From positions 1,320,001 through 1,384,000 of the forward strand of contig NZ_CP018632.1 in NCBI RefSeq assembly GCF_002215215.1: 64,000 bases of DNA, given 5' to 3'. A program made the translations under genes and the position numbers. The stretch comes from Granulosicoccus antarcticus IMCC3135 (GTDB lineage: Bacteria > Pseudomonadota > Gammaproteobacteria > Granulosicoccales > Granulosicoccaceae). Below are positions 27,444 through 36,746 of the stretch, in pieces. Under the pieces are notes generated by a model, which saw only the letters and a program-made list of their open reading frames with translations, made no database searches and was not told the DNA's origin. Positions within the stretch are counted from its first letter, which is position 1; each line of letters opens with the position of its first letter.

Positions 27444-29645
27444 TTATCGTACGAGAGTAGCGGTTCGAGGGGTCAGCGCGGTATCTGCCTTGCTGGTGTC
27501 CAGAACCTCGTCAAGTGCAGGTTGGGTTGTATCGGGCTGAGGCGCAAGTAGGTCACTAGCGTCAGAGGTCGGTAAAATAGTACCTAGCTCGGCACCTTGA
27601 CGACTGACGCGCTTGCCATCGAAATACAGGTGTAATTCGGGCAGATCAGGGCGGTCGTCATCATTGAAATTCTTGTCCTGATCAAATAGTCCAAGCTGCG
27701 CGCCGCGTAGATCGTCGTATTTGCTGCGACTGTAGAAATCGGCAGTCTCTGGATCACGCAGAATGGTCGGATGCAGGAAGACCATCAGATTACGCTTCGA
27801 CTTGCTGCTGGTACGATAGCGGAACAGCGAGCCGAGCAAGGGAATATCACCCAGGAAGGGGACCTTGCTGCGGGTGTCTTCGATCTGGTCATCGATCAGG
27901 CCACCTAGCACCAATGTCTGACCATCTTCTACCAGAACCGTTGTCTTGATGGATCGTTTGTTGGTCGTGATGTCCGTTGCGCCCGTGACGGCGGTGGCGC
28001 TCACATCAGACACTTCCTGTTCGATTTCCATCTTGATGTTGTCACCCTCATTGATCTGAGGTTTGACCTTGAGACTGATACCGATATCCTGACGCTCGAT
28101 GGTCTGGAATGGGTTGTCATTGGAGGAGGACAGCTGCTGGCCGGTGACAAAAGGTACATTCTGGCCGACAACGATCTCTGCTTCCTGATTGTCCATGGTG
28201 ACAAGTGTTGGCGTAGACAGTATGTTGTTGTCGGTATCCGAGGCAATGGCTGAGAGCAGAAAGCCAAAATCAATGCCATTGGAGCCGGCTCGGCCCAGTA
28301 GCAGAGATAGCCCCGAACTCAATGATGTACCTTCGCTGGCAATGGTGCCAATCAGGGCCTGAGTTGCGCCTCCCAGATTGGTATAGGCCGCAGGTCTGTC
28401 GCTGTCAGTGCCATTGACGGCGAAGTTGACGCCAAGCTGTGAACTGTTATCGGTTGAAAGCTCGGCAATGATGGCTTCCACCAGAACTTGCGCGCGACGA
28501 ATGTCCAGCTGTTCGACGACGGCAAGGATGCTGCGCATTTCATCAGGTGCTGCGGTGATGATCAGAGCATTGGTATCTTCGTCTGCCTGGATATCGACAC
28601 TGGGTCCGTCATCCTGCGTGGCACGACGAATCAGAGAAGCTGTCGGCACTTGGGCGGCTGCGCCATCGGGTGCCGCGGCAGGCGTGGCTGCGCCGCCTTC
28701 CAGATCACCGCTGGTACCGATCTGGGCCTGACCGGCAGAAACACCGGTAAGGATGGCCAGCAGGTCGGCGGCATTGGCAAAGCGCAGGTAGACAACCCGT
28801 GTATTACCGCCAGATTCCACCGGCGTGTCGAGATTGAGAATGGTTCCACGCATGCGCGTACGCGCTGCAGGATCACCACTTAGAAGAATGCTGTTGGTAC
28901 GTTCGTCAGCGGCGAAGCGTACAGAGCCGGGCGTACCATCAACCTGGCCACTTCGACTTTGCAAGGACTGAACGATACGAATGACCTCGCTGGCAGAAGC
29001 ATGACTGAGGCGTACCACTTCGACTTCATCGTTGTCCGGTCGGTCAATACCATTGATAATGTCGATCAGTCGATGGATGTTGGAAGCGCGGTCAGTGACG
29101 ATCAGTGTATTGGTCGAGGCGTAGGCAGCCAGATGGCCTTGCTGAGGCACTAGTGGGCGCAGGATTGGCACCAGCTGTGCGGCGGGAACGTTCTCAACCT
29201 TGATAACCTGGGTAACAAGCTGATCAGAGTTGTTGTTTTCATCAGAATAGGCTGGAACCGGGCCTTGCTTGGCATTGACATCCGGTACGATCTTTATCAG
29301 ATCACCGCTGGGCACTGCCGCATAACCATGGACCTGGAGTACGGAAAGAAAGGTCTCGTACAGCTCATCGGAATTGAGTGGTGCGGATGAGATGACCGTG
29401 ACACGAGCCTTGACGCGTGGATCCACGACGAAGTTTCGTCCGGATTGCCGCGATACGGTCTGTATCAGTGAGTGAATATCGGCATTCTTCAGATTGAGTG
29501 TGAAGGTGCCTTCCTGCGCCTGTACGGGTGTCACAACACCTGTCAGAGCGACGGTTCCAGTGATCACTGCCGTGAGTGCAACAAAGGATGCACGTAAAGC
29601 CAGTGCCGGGATCACGCGAGGGTAGTGCCTATTAAACATTGTCAT
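27444..29645 (-). CDS. gspD: Type II secretion outer-membrane secretin GspD
   Basis: A 733-residue secretin. A signal peptide (to about residue 43, VQAQEG) is followed by N0 (FTLNLKNADIHSLIQTVSRQ), then N1-N3 repeats (QVIKVENVPAAQLVPILRPL; VEVVRLSHASASEVIRIVQS). The secretin core has VGQNVPFVTGQQ and VPFLGDIPLLGSLFRYR. Between N2 and N3 there is a Gly/Ala-rich spacer (SGDLEGGAATPAAAPDGAAA). A C-terminal tail of about 90 residues may be an S-domain that binds a pilotin, although no pilotin gene is seen. It forms the outer-membrane pore for folded exoproteins. Confidence 0.94.
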   Translation of the reverse strand: MTMFNRHYPRVIPALALRASFVALTAVITGTVALTGVVTPVQAQEGTFTLNLKNADIHSLIQTVSRQSGRNFVVDPRVKARVTVISSAPLNSDELYETFLSVLQVHGYAAVPSGDLIKIVPDVNAKQGPVPAYSDENNNSDQLVTQVIKVENVPAAQLVPILRPLVPQQGHLAAYASTNTLIVTDRASNIHRLIDIINGIDRPDNDEVEVVRLSHASASEVIRIVQSLQSRSGQVDGTPGSVRFAADERTNSILLSGDPAARTRMRGTILNLDTPVESGGNTRVVYLRFANAADLLAILTGVSAGQAQIGTSGDLEGGAATPAAAPDGAAAQVPTASLIRRATQDDGPSVDIQADEDTNALIITAAPDEMRSILAVVEQLDIRRAQVLVEAIIAELSTDNSSQLGVNFAVNGTDSDRPAAYTNLGGATQALIGTIASEGTSLSSGLSLLLGRAGSNGIDFGFLLSAIASDTDNNILSTPTLVTMDNQEAEIVVGQNVPFVTGQQLSSSNDNPFQTIERQDIGISLKVKPQINEGDNIKMEIEQEVSDVSATAVTGATDITTNKRSIKTTVLVEDGQTLVLGGLIDDQIEDTRSKVPFLGDIPLLGSLFRYRTSSKSKRNLMVFLHPTILRDPETADFYSRSKYDDLRGAQLGLFDQDKNFNDDDRPDLPELHLYFDGKRVSRQGAELGTILPTSDASDLLAPQPDTTQPALDEVLDTSKADTALTPRTATLVR

Positions 29646-29718
29646 TGAGGACCGGAAGCTGTTCGCTGAGTGTAGCCGTTAATAAGAAACGGGGGCGGTT
29701 GGACATGACTTCTGTATC

Positions 29719-30621
29719 CTACTGAGCCAGCGAGATTGAAATGGGAACTTCGATACCGTCGCGTAAGATAACGACGTCGAGAGACTCTGCCTTGACTGCG
29801 TTACGCAAGGCGCGAATTCCCTGTTTTTGACTATTCAACTGGATATTGTTGACACTGGTAATGATATCTCCAGCCACAATACCCTGAGATTCGAGTATTT
29901 CAGGATTCTGCTTGGGGGTAATTCGGTAGCCCACCAGTTTGCCGTTTTCCTGATAGGGCTCGGCGGCAACCACGCGTCCCAGCATGGAGGGGTTGCGGGC
30001 CAGCGTATCGCGCAATTCGCGAGGGTTACTTGGTAATTCGACCGGTTGGCTGAAATCCTGTTCCTGACTCGCCTGGCTGCTGGCTCTTTCAACCGGGCGA
30101 GCTGCGGTCGGTTGAACATTCTCAGGCAGGGAAAGCTTTTCCAGCTTGCCGCGGTTGCGCAGTACGACATGATCGGTGTAGACCGCTTCCAGAGACGTCT
30201 CGCCACTGATTTTGTCACCAATGCCATAGGCATTCTGCTCGGCTGAGCCGGCGCTGATGATGGCAATAGCCTGATCTTGAGGCTCGTAGGCGAAGACCCC
30301 GGCCAGCTGCAGATTGAGACCCGTATCCTTGAGCGGCTCTTCAATCTTGACCTTTTCAACGGCCACCGGCTTTTTGCTGGCATCGCCAAACAGATGCAAG
30401 GAGGAAATTATGCCAGCCAGTTCAGTAGGGCCGGGAGAGTTGTTGGACACGGCGTTAACCGCTGTCACCGGAAGCAATGGGGCAGGGTCGGAGGCCGGTA
30501 GCAGTTTGAGCGTGATGACGGCCAGAGCCACCCCGATACCGGCCACGAGCACTGTATTGGCCAGGCGTGGAAGCCGGACATTGTTGTCGGAGGTCGCAAG
30601 CGATGATGCAGTCGCGCTCAT
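29719..30621 (-). CDS. gspC: Type II secretion inner-membrane protein GspC with PDZ domain
   Basis: A 300-residue bitopic protein. One membrane helix (about 21-43, TVLVAGIGVALAVITLKLL) is followed by the homology region (LQLAGVFAYEPQDQAIAII near residue 108, ending ENVQPT) and a C-terminal PDZ domain (YRITPKQNPEILESQGIVAG, then DIITSVNNIQLN). GspC links the inner-membrane platform to the secretin. It is the first gene of the gspCDEF operon, 73 bases ahead of gspD. The promoter should lie in the 375-bp gap upstream. Confidence 0.9.
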   Translation of the reverse strand: MSATASSLATSDNNVRLPRLANTVLVAGIGVALAVITLKLLPASDPAPLLPVTAVNAVSNNSPGPTELAGIISSLHLFGDASKKPVAVEKVKIEEPLKDTGLNLQLAGVFAYEPQDQAIAIISAGSAEQNAYGIGDKISGETSLEAVYTDHVVLRNRGKLEKLSLPENVQPTAARPVERASSQASQEQDFSQPVELPSNPRELRDTLARNPSMLGRVVAAEPYQENGKLVGYRITPKQNPEILESQGIVAGDIITSVNNIQLNSQKQGIRALRNAVKAESLDVVILRDGIEVPISISLAQ

Positions 30622-30996
30622 TGATGTTGGTCCTGGTAGGAGCCTGAATAGGGCAAGGTGCCCATTGTATTGTAGTTGTGCCCGATGAGACTCTGTTTCG
30701 AGCCCAAGGTTCGTTGCCAGTATGGCACCTGGCAGTTTGATGCCTTCCAGTTACCAATATCGGTCGAACTTACGCGAATTACTAACAATATTGACGCCAA
30801 CGCGGGGATCTGTGTTGTCAAATTCATGACGATACGGGAAGGCCTAAAGGAAATTGCCAACCTTTTACCGGGTTTTCGGAGAACTCACGAGTGACGTTTG
30901 TGCCGAACTATCGGCAATCAGTGTGGCTGACAGGCGTCATCACTAATCGACCCGGACCAAATGCAGTCCGGGTCTGGGGAGTAGCCGGGTAACCGG
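30622..30996. other. 375-bp gap between gspC and the HU-like gene
   Basis: It should contain the gspC promoter (gspC reads away leftward) and the end of the HU-like transcript. A 72-codon plus-strand frame at 30676-30894 shows no recognisable motif and opposes both neighbours, so I do not call it a gene. Confidence 0.5.
30949..30974 (-). terminator. Stem-loop downstream of the HU/H1-like gene
   Basis: GACCCGGAC (30949-30957) pairs perfectly with GTCCGGGTC (30966-30974) around an 8-base loop, 22 bases past the stop at 30997. On the minus strand the following bases are only mildly T-rich, so it is terminator-like rather than textbook. Confidence 0.55.
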
Positions 30997-31551
30997 TTAC
31001 ACCATGTCTTTCAGGTTTTTCAGAGGAGTTACTTTGACTACTTTGCGAGCTGGCTTTGCCTTGAACGTGGCTTCTTGACCCGTGAAAGGGTTGATGCCTT
31101 TGCGAGCTTTGGTAGCTGGCTTCTTGTTGACGCGGATTTTCATCAGGCCAGGAACGCTGAAGCTGCCTGGGCCACGTGGCTTGAGGTTGTCCTGAATCAG
31201 AGCATTCAATGCGTCGAATACTGAAATAACCTGCTTGCGGCTCAGTTCAGTAGATTCGGCAATGGAAGTCAGGATTTCTGATTTTGTAGGTGGCTTCTTC
31301 ACACCAGCCGCATTGACTGAAGGTGTGGCTTTTTTCTTGGCAACTGCTTTTGCAGCAGGGGCCTTTTTGGCGATTGCTTTTTTAGCTGTTGCTTTTGAAG
31401 CGGTAGCTTTTGAAGCAGTTGCTTTTGAAGCAGTGGCTCGTACGGCGGTTGCTTTCTTGGCAGTTGCCTTTTTGGCGACTGCTTTTTTAGCGGTCGCTTT
31501 TTTGCTTGCTACTGGTACTTTCTTGGCTACTGCTTTTTTCTTTGCCGCCAT
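30997..31551 (-). CDS. HU-family DNA-binding protein with Lys/Ala-rich histone-H1-like N-terminal tail
   Basis: A 184-residue nucleoid protein in two parts. Residues 1-75 are a low-complexity tail of Ala-Lys repeats (KKATAKKAVAKKATAKKA; SKATASKATASKATA). Residues 88-184 are an HU/IHF-like domain (TKSEILTSIAESTELSRKQV; GINPFTGQEATFKAKPARKV with the DNA-intercalating turn). The core residues match HU-type proteins, while the tail is like eukaryotic histone H1 and the bacterial AlgP/Hc1 group. It should bind and compact DNA. The DNA for the tail has 15-bp repeats that may vary by slippage. The gene stands alone. Confidence 0.85.
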   Translation of the reverse strand: MAAKKKAVAKKVPVASKKATAKKAVAKKATAKKATAVRATASKATASKATASKATAKKAIAKKAPAAKAVAKKKATPSVNAAGVKKPPTKSEILTSIAESTELSRKQVISVFDALNALIQDNLKPRGPGSFSVPGLMKIRVNKKPATKARKGINPFTGQEATFKAKPARKVVKVTPLKNLKDMV

Positions 31552-31882
31552 GGTTTATTCCTCTGCTGGATTCGGTTGATTGATAGTCATGCTGTAAATA
31601 AGGCTCGTATGGATAATGCTGTGTAGACGCACACCCATCGGCCGAGGCGCGCGAAAAATACCATACATACCGAGTTACAGTCAGCAGTTATAGAATATAA
31701 ATGTAAAAAAACACTACTATTGTAGGAAAAACCATCACGAGAAACGATTTTGGCCGGTTTTTTCAGGGAATTTACTTCAGCTGTCGTTATATCAACTGAG
31801 TTGAATAAACCTGGTCTCGAAGTTTTCGGGACCAGATTCGTGTTGTCAAACAAGGCGTTCTACGCAGGCAGATCGCTTGCGA
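31552..31882. other. 331-bp AT-rich gap upstream of the HU/H1-like gene
   Basis: This holds the likely promoter of the HU-like gene; bases 31660-31735 are very AT-rich (taaaaaaac, tatagaatataaatg). An 88-codon minus-strand frame (31587-31853) has no start signal or family motif and is rejected. Confidence 0.5.
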
Positions 31883-32485
31883 TCAAAGGCCAAAAATCTG
31901 TTGCAACATTCCCAGCAAAAATATGCGAATTGCGTAGAGACCTATGATGCTGAAGAACACGGTCAGGTCCAGACCGCCCATTGGCGGCAGACGTTTGCGT
32001 AAGGGCTGCAGTATGGGAGCACTGATTGATGTGGCCAGTGAATGAACCGGATTTCCGGTAGCACCTGGTAGCCAGCTCAGGATGGCCTGAATGATCAGGG
32101 CGAATATGAAAACATTGAATAACTGGTGAATCAGATCAAGCAAGGCAAGAATCACGATCTGAGCAATTCCGATTCCACCCACCATCAGAGATTGACCCAG
32201 AGCAGGTACATAGCCGAGGCTCAGAAGCTTGAATAACAGCAGTTTCAACAGCAGCACGGAAAAGCACAGTACCAGCGATGATGTGTCGTAGCGTTTGAAG
32301 CTGGGAATGATCCGACGTAACGGAAGCAGCAAGGGGTCGGTAATTTGCACGATACTCTGTGCGACAGGGTTGTAATAGTCAGCACGAACAATCTGCATGA
32401 CGAAGCGCACGGCCACGACAGTTGCATAAAGGTTGAATAAAATACCGAGAATGAAGCCGAGTGCATTGAGCGCGGGGTTGGCCAT
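31883..32485 (-). CDS. YggT family membrane protein
   Basis: A 200-residue membrane protein with two YggT repeats: ILFNLYATVVAVRFVMQIVR with DPLLLPLRRIIP near residue 55, and IFALIIQAILSWLPGATGNP with APILQPLRKRLPP near residue 160. YggT proteins are found in the yggS–proC neighbourhood of many bacteria and are implicated in ion or osmotic tolerance and division-site functions, without a firm biochemical role. It lies 162 bases after proC on the same strand, the usual order. Confidence 0.9.
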   Translation of the reverse strand: MANPALNALGFILGILFNLYATVVAVRFVMQIVRADYYNPVAQSIVQITDPLLLPLRRIIPSFKRYDTSSLVLCFSVLLLKLLLFKLLSLGYVPALGQSLMVGGIGIAQIVILALLDLIHQLFNVFIFALIIQAILSWLPGATGNPVHSLATSISAPILQPLRKRLPPMGGLDLTVFFSIIGLYAIRIFLLGMLQQIFGL

Positions 32486-32647
32486 GGTGGGAGGGTCTCC
32501 GAAATACGTCAGTTATGTTGGGGCGCAGAACGAGCCCGAAATCATGGGTGCGAACAGGGTGTTCGACTCACTGGCCCACGCTGTCGTGCACAGGTGGGCG
32601 CAGTTGAATCCGATCATGCAAGAACGGGTAGAGCCAGTGCTGCAGGT

Positions 32648-33505
32648 TTAGTCGGGTGCCAGTTGATCACCAAATTCCACAGCACGATCATGTGCAGCCT
32701 GCATCGCTTTGTGGATAATCGCCGGCGTACCCTCTTGGTCAAACACCTGAAGTGCAGCAGCAGTTGTGCCACCCTTGGATGTCACATTTTCACGTAACCT
32801 TGAAGGTGGCAGTTCACGAGTCCTGGCCATACTAGCTGCACCGAAAGCAGTTTCTATGGCCAGCTTTTCAGCTGTTTCAGCATCCAGACCTAGTGCCGTG
32901 CCTGCGGCACACATATGCTCTATCAGGTAGAAAAAATAGGCAGGTCCGCTGCCGGATACCGCCGTGACGGCATCCAGTTTCGCTTCTGCGTCTACCCACA
33001 GTGCCACGCCGGCAGAATCCATGAGTGACTGAGCCTGCTCCCGGTGTTTGTCAGAGGTGGCAGCATTTGCATATAGACCGGTTGCACCCAGGCCCAGCAA
33101 GGAGGGAGTGTTTGGCATGCAGCGCACAATCGCTGAGCCTTCGGGCAACCATGTTTCCATGCTACTTGCCCGCACGCCTGCAGCCACTGAAATGATCAGT
33201 GGCGACATGAGTTGCTGAGTCGAGGAGTCAAAATCGGCAAATACCGAGGCATACTCTACGCAGACCGCTTCCACGATATGCGGCTTGACAGCAATAACCA
33301 ACCCCAAAGGTGCGGTTGAAAATTGCTTCAACATGTCGCCCAGCGAGCTTGCTGAACGAATGCCGAAGCGTTCACTGGCACGTTCGCAGGAGGCCTGGTC
33401 AGGGTCTACAACAGCAATGCCGGAAGGTTCGGCGCCGCTGTTGATCAAGCCGCCAATAAGGCTGCTCGCCATATTGCCGGCACCGATGAATACCCACTGC
33501 ATCAA
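32648..33505 (-). CDS. proC: Pyrroline-5-carboxylate reductase
   Basis: A 285-residue enzyme making L-proline from pyrroline-5-carboxylate with NAD(P)H. The dinucleotide motif is VFIGAGNMASSLIGGLINSG at residues 5-24; the C-terminal signature reads LRENVTSKGGTTAAALQVFD. Length is normal. The ATG overlaps the transaldolase stop by 4 bases, showing tight coupling with that gene. The usual partner here would be yggS directly; transaldolase is inserted between them. Confidence 0.94.
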   Translation of the reverse strand: MMQWVFIGAGNMASSLIGGLINSGAEPSGIAVVDPDQASCERASERFGIRSASSLGDMLKQFSTAPLGLVIAVKPHIVEAVCVEYASVFADFDSSTQQLMSPLIISVAAGVRASSMETWLPEGSAIVRCMPNTPSLLGLGATGLYANAATSDKHREQAQSLMDSAGVALWVDAEAKLDAVTAVSGSGPAYFFYLIEHMCAAGTALGLDAETAEKLAIETAFGAASMARTRELPPSRLRENVTSKGGTTAAALQVFDQEGTPAIIHKAMQAAHDRAVEFGDQLAPD

Positions 33506-34629
33506 CTGGCTACCGTTTGGCGCTTTTCGGCCATAACTGCCAGTAGGCGATCAAATGCTTCAACAAAAGAACTGATACCGCCGCGCTCCAGCTCATCAGT
33601 GATATCGCTGAGTGAGATCCCAAGATCAGCCAGTGCCGAGATGTCGGTGTGTGCCTTGGCCAGATTGCGAAGCAATCTTGACTCGGCAACTCCGTGATCC
33701 TTGAAAGCATCCATGGTGGCAGGTGGCAAGGTGTTGACTGTGTCAGGGCCAATGAGTTCTTCTACATACATGACGTCTGAGTACTCGGGGTTCTTCACGC
33801 CGGTACTGGCCCAGAGCAAACGTTGTGGTCGGGCGCCTTCGGCTTTGAGTTTGCCGAATTGCTCGCTGCCGAACAGGTTGACGAAATGCCCGTAGGCAAC
33901 CTTGGCATTGGCGATGGCGATTTTGCCCAGCAATGCTTTTGCTGCATCACTGCCATTGGCATCCAGAGCCTTGTCTACGCTTACATCAACACGGCTGACG
34001 AAAAAGCTGGCGACTGAGGCAATACGATCGATTTTATGACCGTCATTGAGTCGTCGCTCCAGGCCACGGATATAAGCCTGAGCTATTTCGCGGTAACGGG
34101 AAATGCTGAACAGCAGGGTGACGTTGACATTGATTCCGAGGGCTGTCAGTGCTTCAAATGCCTTCACACCTTCGGTAGTGCCAGGTACCTTGATCATCAG
34201 ATTGGGGCGGTTGACTCGCTTGTGAAGCTCTACACCCATAGCAATAGTGCCAGCGGCATCATGGGCCAGATCGGGAGTGACCTCAAGGCTAACCATGCCA
34301 TCGACACCGTTTGTTTGCTCGTAGACCTCGGCAAAGGCATCTGCAGCAGCCTGAATGTCTGGAATGGCCAGCTGGTTGAATAATTCAAGTTGAGTGATAT
34401 CAGGAGACTGCTTGACGATGTCGATGATGACATTGTCGTACTCATTGGTTTTTGCAATGGCTTGTTCGAAGATGGCCGGGTTGGACGTCAGGCCCATAAG
34501 CTTGTCGTCGCGAATCATGGCTTGCAGATCGCCATCCATCAGACTCTTCTGGATGTAATCGAGCCACATGCTCTGACCGATCTCGTTGGCAGCTGCCAGA
34601 GGGTTTACTGAAGAGTTGGGATTGCTCAT
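33502..34629 (-). CDS. tal: Transaldolase (type 2, long form)
   Basis: A 375-residue transaldolase of the pentose phosphate pathway. Family motifs are GQSMWLDYIQKSLMDGDLQA and LMGLTSNPAIFEQAI at the N-terminus, and the Schiff-base lysine in PNLMIKVPGTTEGVKAFEAL near residue 145. The length fits the longer type found in actinobacteria, cyanobacteria and some proteobacteria, rather than the about 317-residue E. coli TalB. It runs in one operon between yggS and proC, overlapping proC by 4 bases. Confidence 0.92.
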   Translation of the reverse strand: MSNPNSSVNPLAAANEIGQSMWLDYIQKSLMDGDLQAMIRDDKLMGLTSNPAIFEQAIAKTNEYDNVIIDIVKQSPDITQLELFNQLAIPDIQAAADAFAEVYEQTNGVDGMVSLEVTPDLAHDAAGTIAMGVELHKRVNRPNLMIKVPGTTEGVKAFEALTALGINVNVTLLFSISRYREIAQAYIRGLERRLNDGHKIDRIASVASFFVSRVDVSVDKALDANGSDAAKALLGKIAIANAKVAYGHFVNLFGSEQFGKLKAEGARPQRLLWASTGVKNPEYSDVMYVEELIGPDTVNTLPPATMDAFKDHGVAESRLLRNLAKAHTDISALADLGISLSDITDELERGGISSFVEAFDRLLAVMAEKRQTVAS

Positions 34630-34742
34630 AACTACGGTGTCCTGGTGAGTGTGATTAGTTTAACAAGATTGGCTGTGAAACTGATGCTGTGCCCATCATT
34701 GCCAGGTGGGGTCTTGGCTGGCATGAATAGCGAAAGCTGTCA

Positions 34743-35447
34743 TCAATCAGCACGTGCTCCGAAAATGGCAGTACCGACTCTGACAATGGTGGCGCCCTCG
34801 GCGATGGCAGCTTCAAGATCTCCACTCATGCCCATCGACAAAGTGTCCATGCCCGGGTGTTCTGATTGCAGTGAATTCAGACATTCGCGAAGACGGGCGA
34901 ATGCCTGTCGTTGCTCGCTCAGTTCGGTACGAGGTGCCGGAATAGCCATGAGGCCTCGCAGCACAATACCTGGCAGAACAGCACAATCAGCAGCCAGTTG
35001 CCGGATATCGGCAAAGCTTGCACCGGCCTTGCCTGTTTCGTTATCGATATTGACTTGCAGGCATATGTTCAAAGGGGCAGAGCTTGCAGGTCGTTGATCG
35101 GACAGCCGTTGCGCCACCTTTAGTCTGTCAACACCATGCGCCCAGTGAAAATGCTCGGCAATGCTGGCTGTTTTTCTGGATTGAATCGCGCCGATGAAAT
35201 GCCATTGCAGCTCAGCATCGTCGATGCTCAGAATCTTCTCCACAGCCTCATCCAGATAATTCTCACCAAAGGCGCGCTGGCCTGCATCGATGGCTTCGCG
35301 AATTGCACTGACCGGTTTGCGCTTGCTCACGGCCAGCAACTGGATGCTCTGGGCAGTGCGGCCGTAGTGCTGCGCATGCGTTGAAATGTCCTGCCGTACG
35401 GTTTCAAGGGCCGAAGCCACCGCAAGTACGCTGTTGTTGTCAGTCAT
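34743..35447 (-). CDS. yggS: YggS/PROSC family PLP-binding protein
   Basis: A 234-residue PLP-homeostasis protein. Family blocks are IQLLAVSKRKPVSAIREAID (PLP lysine in VSKRKP), AFGENYLDEAVEKI, WHFIGAIQSRKTASIAEHF and LSMGMSGDLEAAIAEGATIV, then RVGTAIFG. The ATG at 35447 gives the normal N-terminus. An ATG at 35504 or TTG at 35516 would add a non-conserved 19-23 residues. The protein buffers pyridoxal phosphate and has no clear enzymatic activity. It is divergent from pilT (207 bp), the common gammaproteobacterial order. Confidence 0.92.
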   Translation of the reverse strand: MTDNNSVLAVASALETVRQDISTHAQHYGRTAQSIQLLAVSKRKPVSAIREAIDAGQRAFGENYLDEAVEKILSIDDAELQWHFIGAIQSRKTASIAEHFHWAHGVDRLKVAQRLSDQRPASSAPLNICLQVNIDNETGKAGASFADIRQLAADCAVLPGIVLRGLMAIPAPRTELSEQRQAFARLRECLNSLQSEHPGMDTLSMGMSGDLEAAIAEGATIVRVGTAIFGARAD

Positions 35448-35654
35448 GCTGGGTGTGTCTTGGTTCACGTTATACGATCTCTTCTGCAAGTTGTGTCCGA
35501 TCATGAGCTGAGACAAGGGTATTGCTGGCTAACAAAACCCTGACTCTGGCCGACACATGTGAGAGTGAGGCGAGTAAGACCTGAGTGGTCATCTTGTCCA
35601 ATATTCACTGGTGCGTGCAATGCGGGCACCTCGAAAAAACAAGGGTCAAGTTTC

Positions 35655-36692
35655 ATGGATATCGCTCAACTTCTGACATTCAGTGTCAAGAACGGTGCCT
35701 CGGATATGCATCTGTCAGCCGGCTTGCCGCCAATGATACGCGTGGATGGTGACATGCGGCGAGTCAACGTCCCTGCGCTAGACCACGCAGCTGTGCAGGC
35801 CATGGTGTATGACATCATGAATGACAAGCAGCGAAAAGACTTTGAAGAGAAGATGGAGACGGATTTCTCGTTTGAAATCCCCGATACCGCGCGTTTTCGT
35901 GTCAACGCTTTCAATCAGAACCGAGGCTGCGGTGCGGTATTCCGGACGATCCCCTCCGAGGTGCTGACACTGGAACAACTGGGTGCTCCGAAGATCTTCC
36001 AGGAAATATCATCTTTGCCACGAGGTATTGTGCTGGTTACCGGTCCGACAGGCTCAGGCAAGTCGACCACTCTGGCGGCGATGATGGATTACAAGAATGA
36101 TTCAGAATTGGGGCATATCCTGACCATTGAGGATCCGATTGAATTTGTTCATCAAAGCAAAAAGTGCCTGATTAATCAGCGCGAAGTACATCGAGATACC
36201 TTTGGCTTTTCCGAAGCTCTGCGCTCTGCACTTCGTGAAGATCCTGACGTTATTCTGGTTGGAGAAATGCGTGATATGGAAACCATCTCTCTGGCATTGA
36301 CGGCGGCTGAAACCGGTCACCTGGTATTCGGTACCCTGCACACCAGTTCTGCAGCGAAGACCGTGGATCGAATCGTGGATGTGTTCCCGGCTGGTGAAAA
36401 ACCGATGGTGCGCTCGATGTTGTCCGAATCGTTGAAGGCTGTCATATCGCAGACACTGTTGAAAAAGACCGGCGGCGGACGAATCGCTGCACATGAAATC
36501 ATGATTGGTACGCCGGCGATTCGTAACCTGATTCGTGAAGACAAGGTGGCCCAGATGTATTCGGCTATCCAGACCGGCCAGTCACATGGTATGCAAACAC
36601 TGGATCAGAACCTTAAAGAGCTGGTAAAGCGCGGGCAGGTGGATCTTGCCGAGGCTCGTAAAAAAGCTCAAAACCCCGACAGCTTGCAGTAG
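35655..36692 (+). CDS. pilT: Type IV pilus retraction ATPase PilT
   Basis: A 345-residue retraction ATPase. The start MDIAQLLTFSVKNGASDMHL (ATG 35655) matches PilT; an upstream in-frame extension from 35559 lacks similarity. It has Walker A GPTGSGKSTTLAAMMDY near residue 136, the Asp box (LTIEDPIEFVHQSKKCLINQ), Walker B (REDPDVILVGEMRD), His box GHLVFGTLHTSSA, and the PilT-specific C-terminal AIRNLIREDK. It drives pilus retraction and twitching motility. pilU follows after 54 bases. Confidence 0.95.
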   Translation: MDIAQLLTFSVKNGASDMHLSAGLPPMIRVDGDMRRVNVPALDHAAVQAMVYDIMNDKQRKDFEEKMETDFSFEIPDTARFRVNAFNQNRGCGAVFRTIPSEVLTLEQLGAPKIFQEISSLPRGIVLVTGPTGSGKSTTLAAMMDYKNDSELGHILTIEDPIEFVHQSKKCLINQREVHRDTFGFSEALRSALREDPDVILVGEMRDMETISLALTAAETGHLVFGTLHTSSAAKTVDRIVDVFPAGEKPMVRSMLSESLKAVISQTLLKKTGGGRIAAHEIMIGTPAIRNLIREDKVAQMYSAIQTGQSHGMQTLDQNLKELVKRGQVDLAEARKKAQNPDSLQ

Positions 36693-36746
36693 TCGGCCTG
36701 TCTGGATTCTAGTTCGACAACTAGCTTGTATAAGGGGGAATAGGGT

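Noticed and set aside
30676-30894. 72-codon plus-strand frame between gspC and HU
   Set aside because: No ribosome site or family motif, and it opposes the direction of both neighbours.
31587-31853. 88-codon minus-strand frame
   Set aside because: It lies in the promoter region of the HU-like gene with no start signal or recognised motif.
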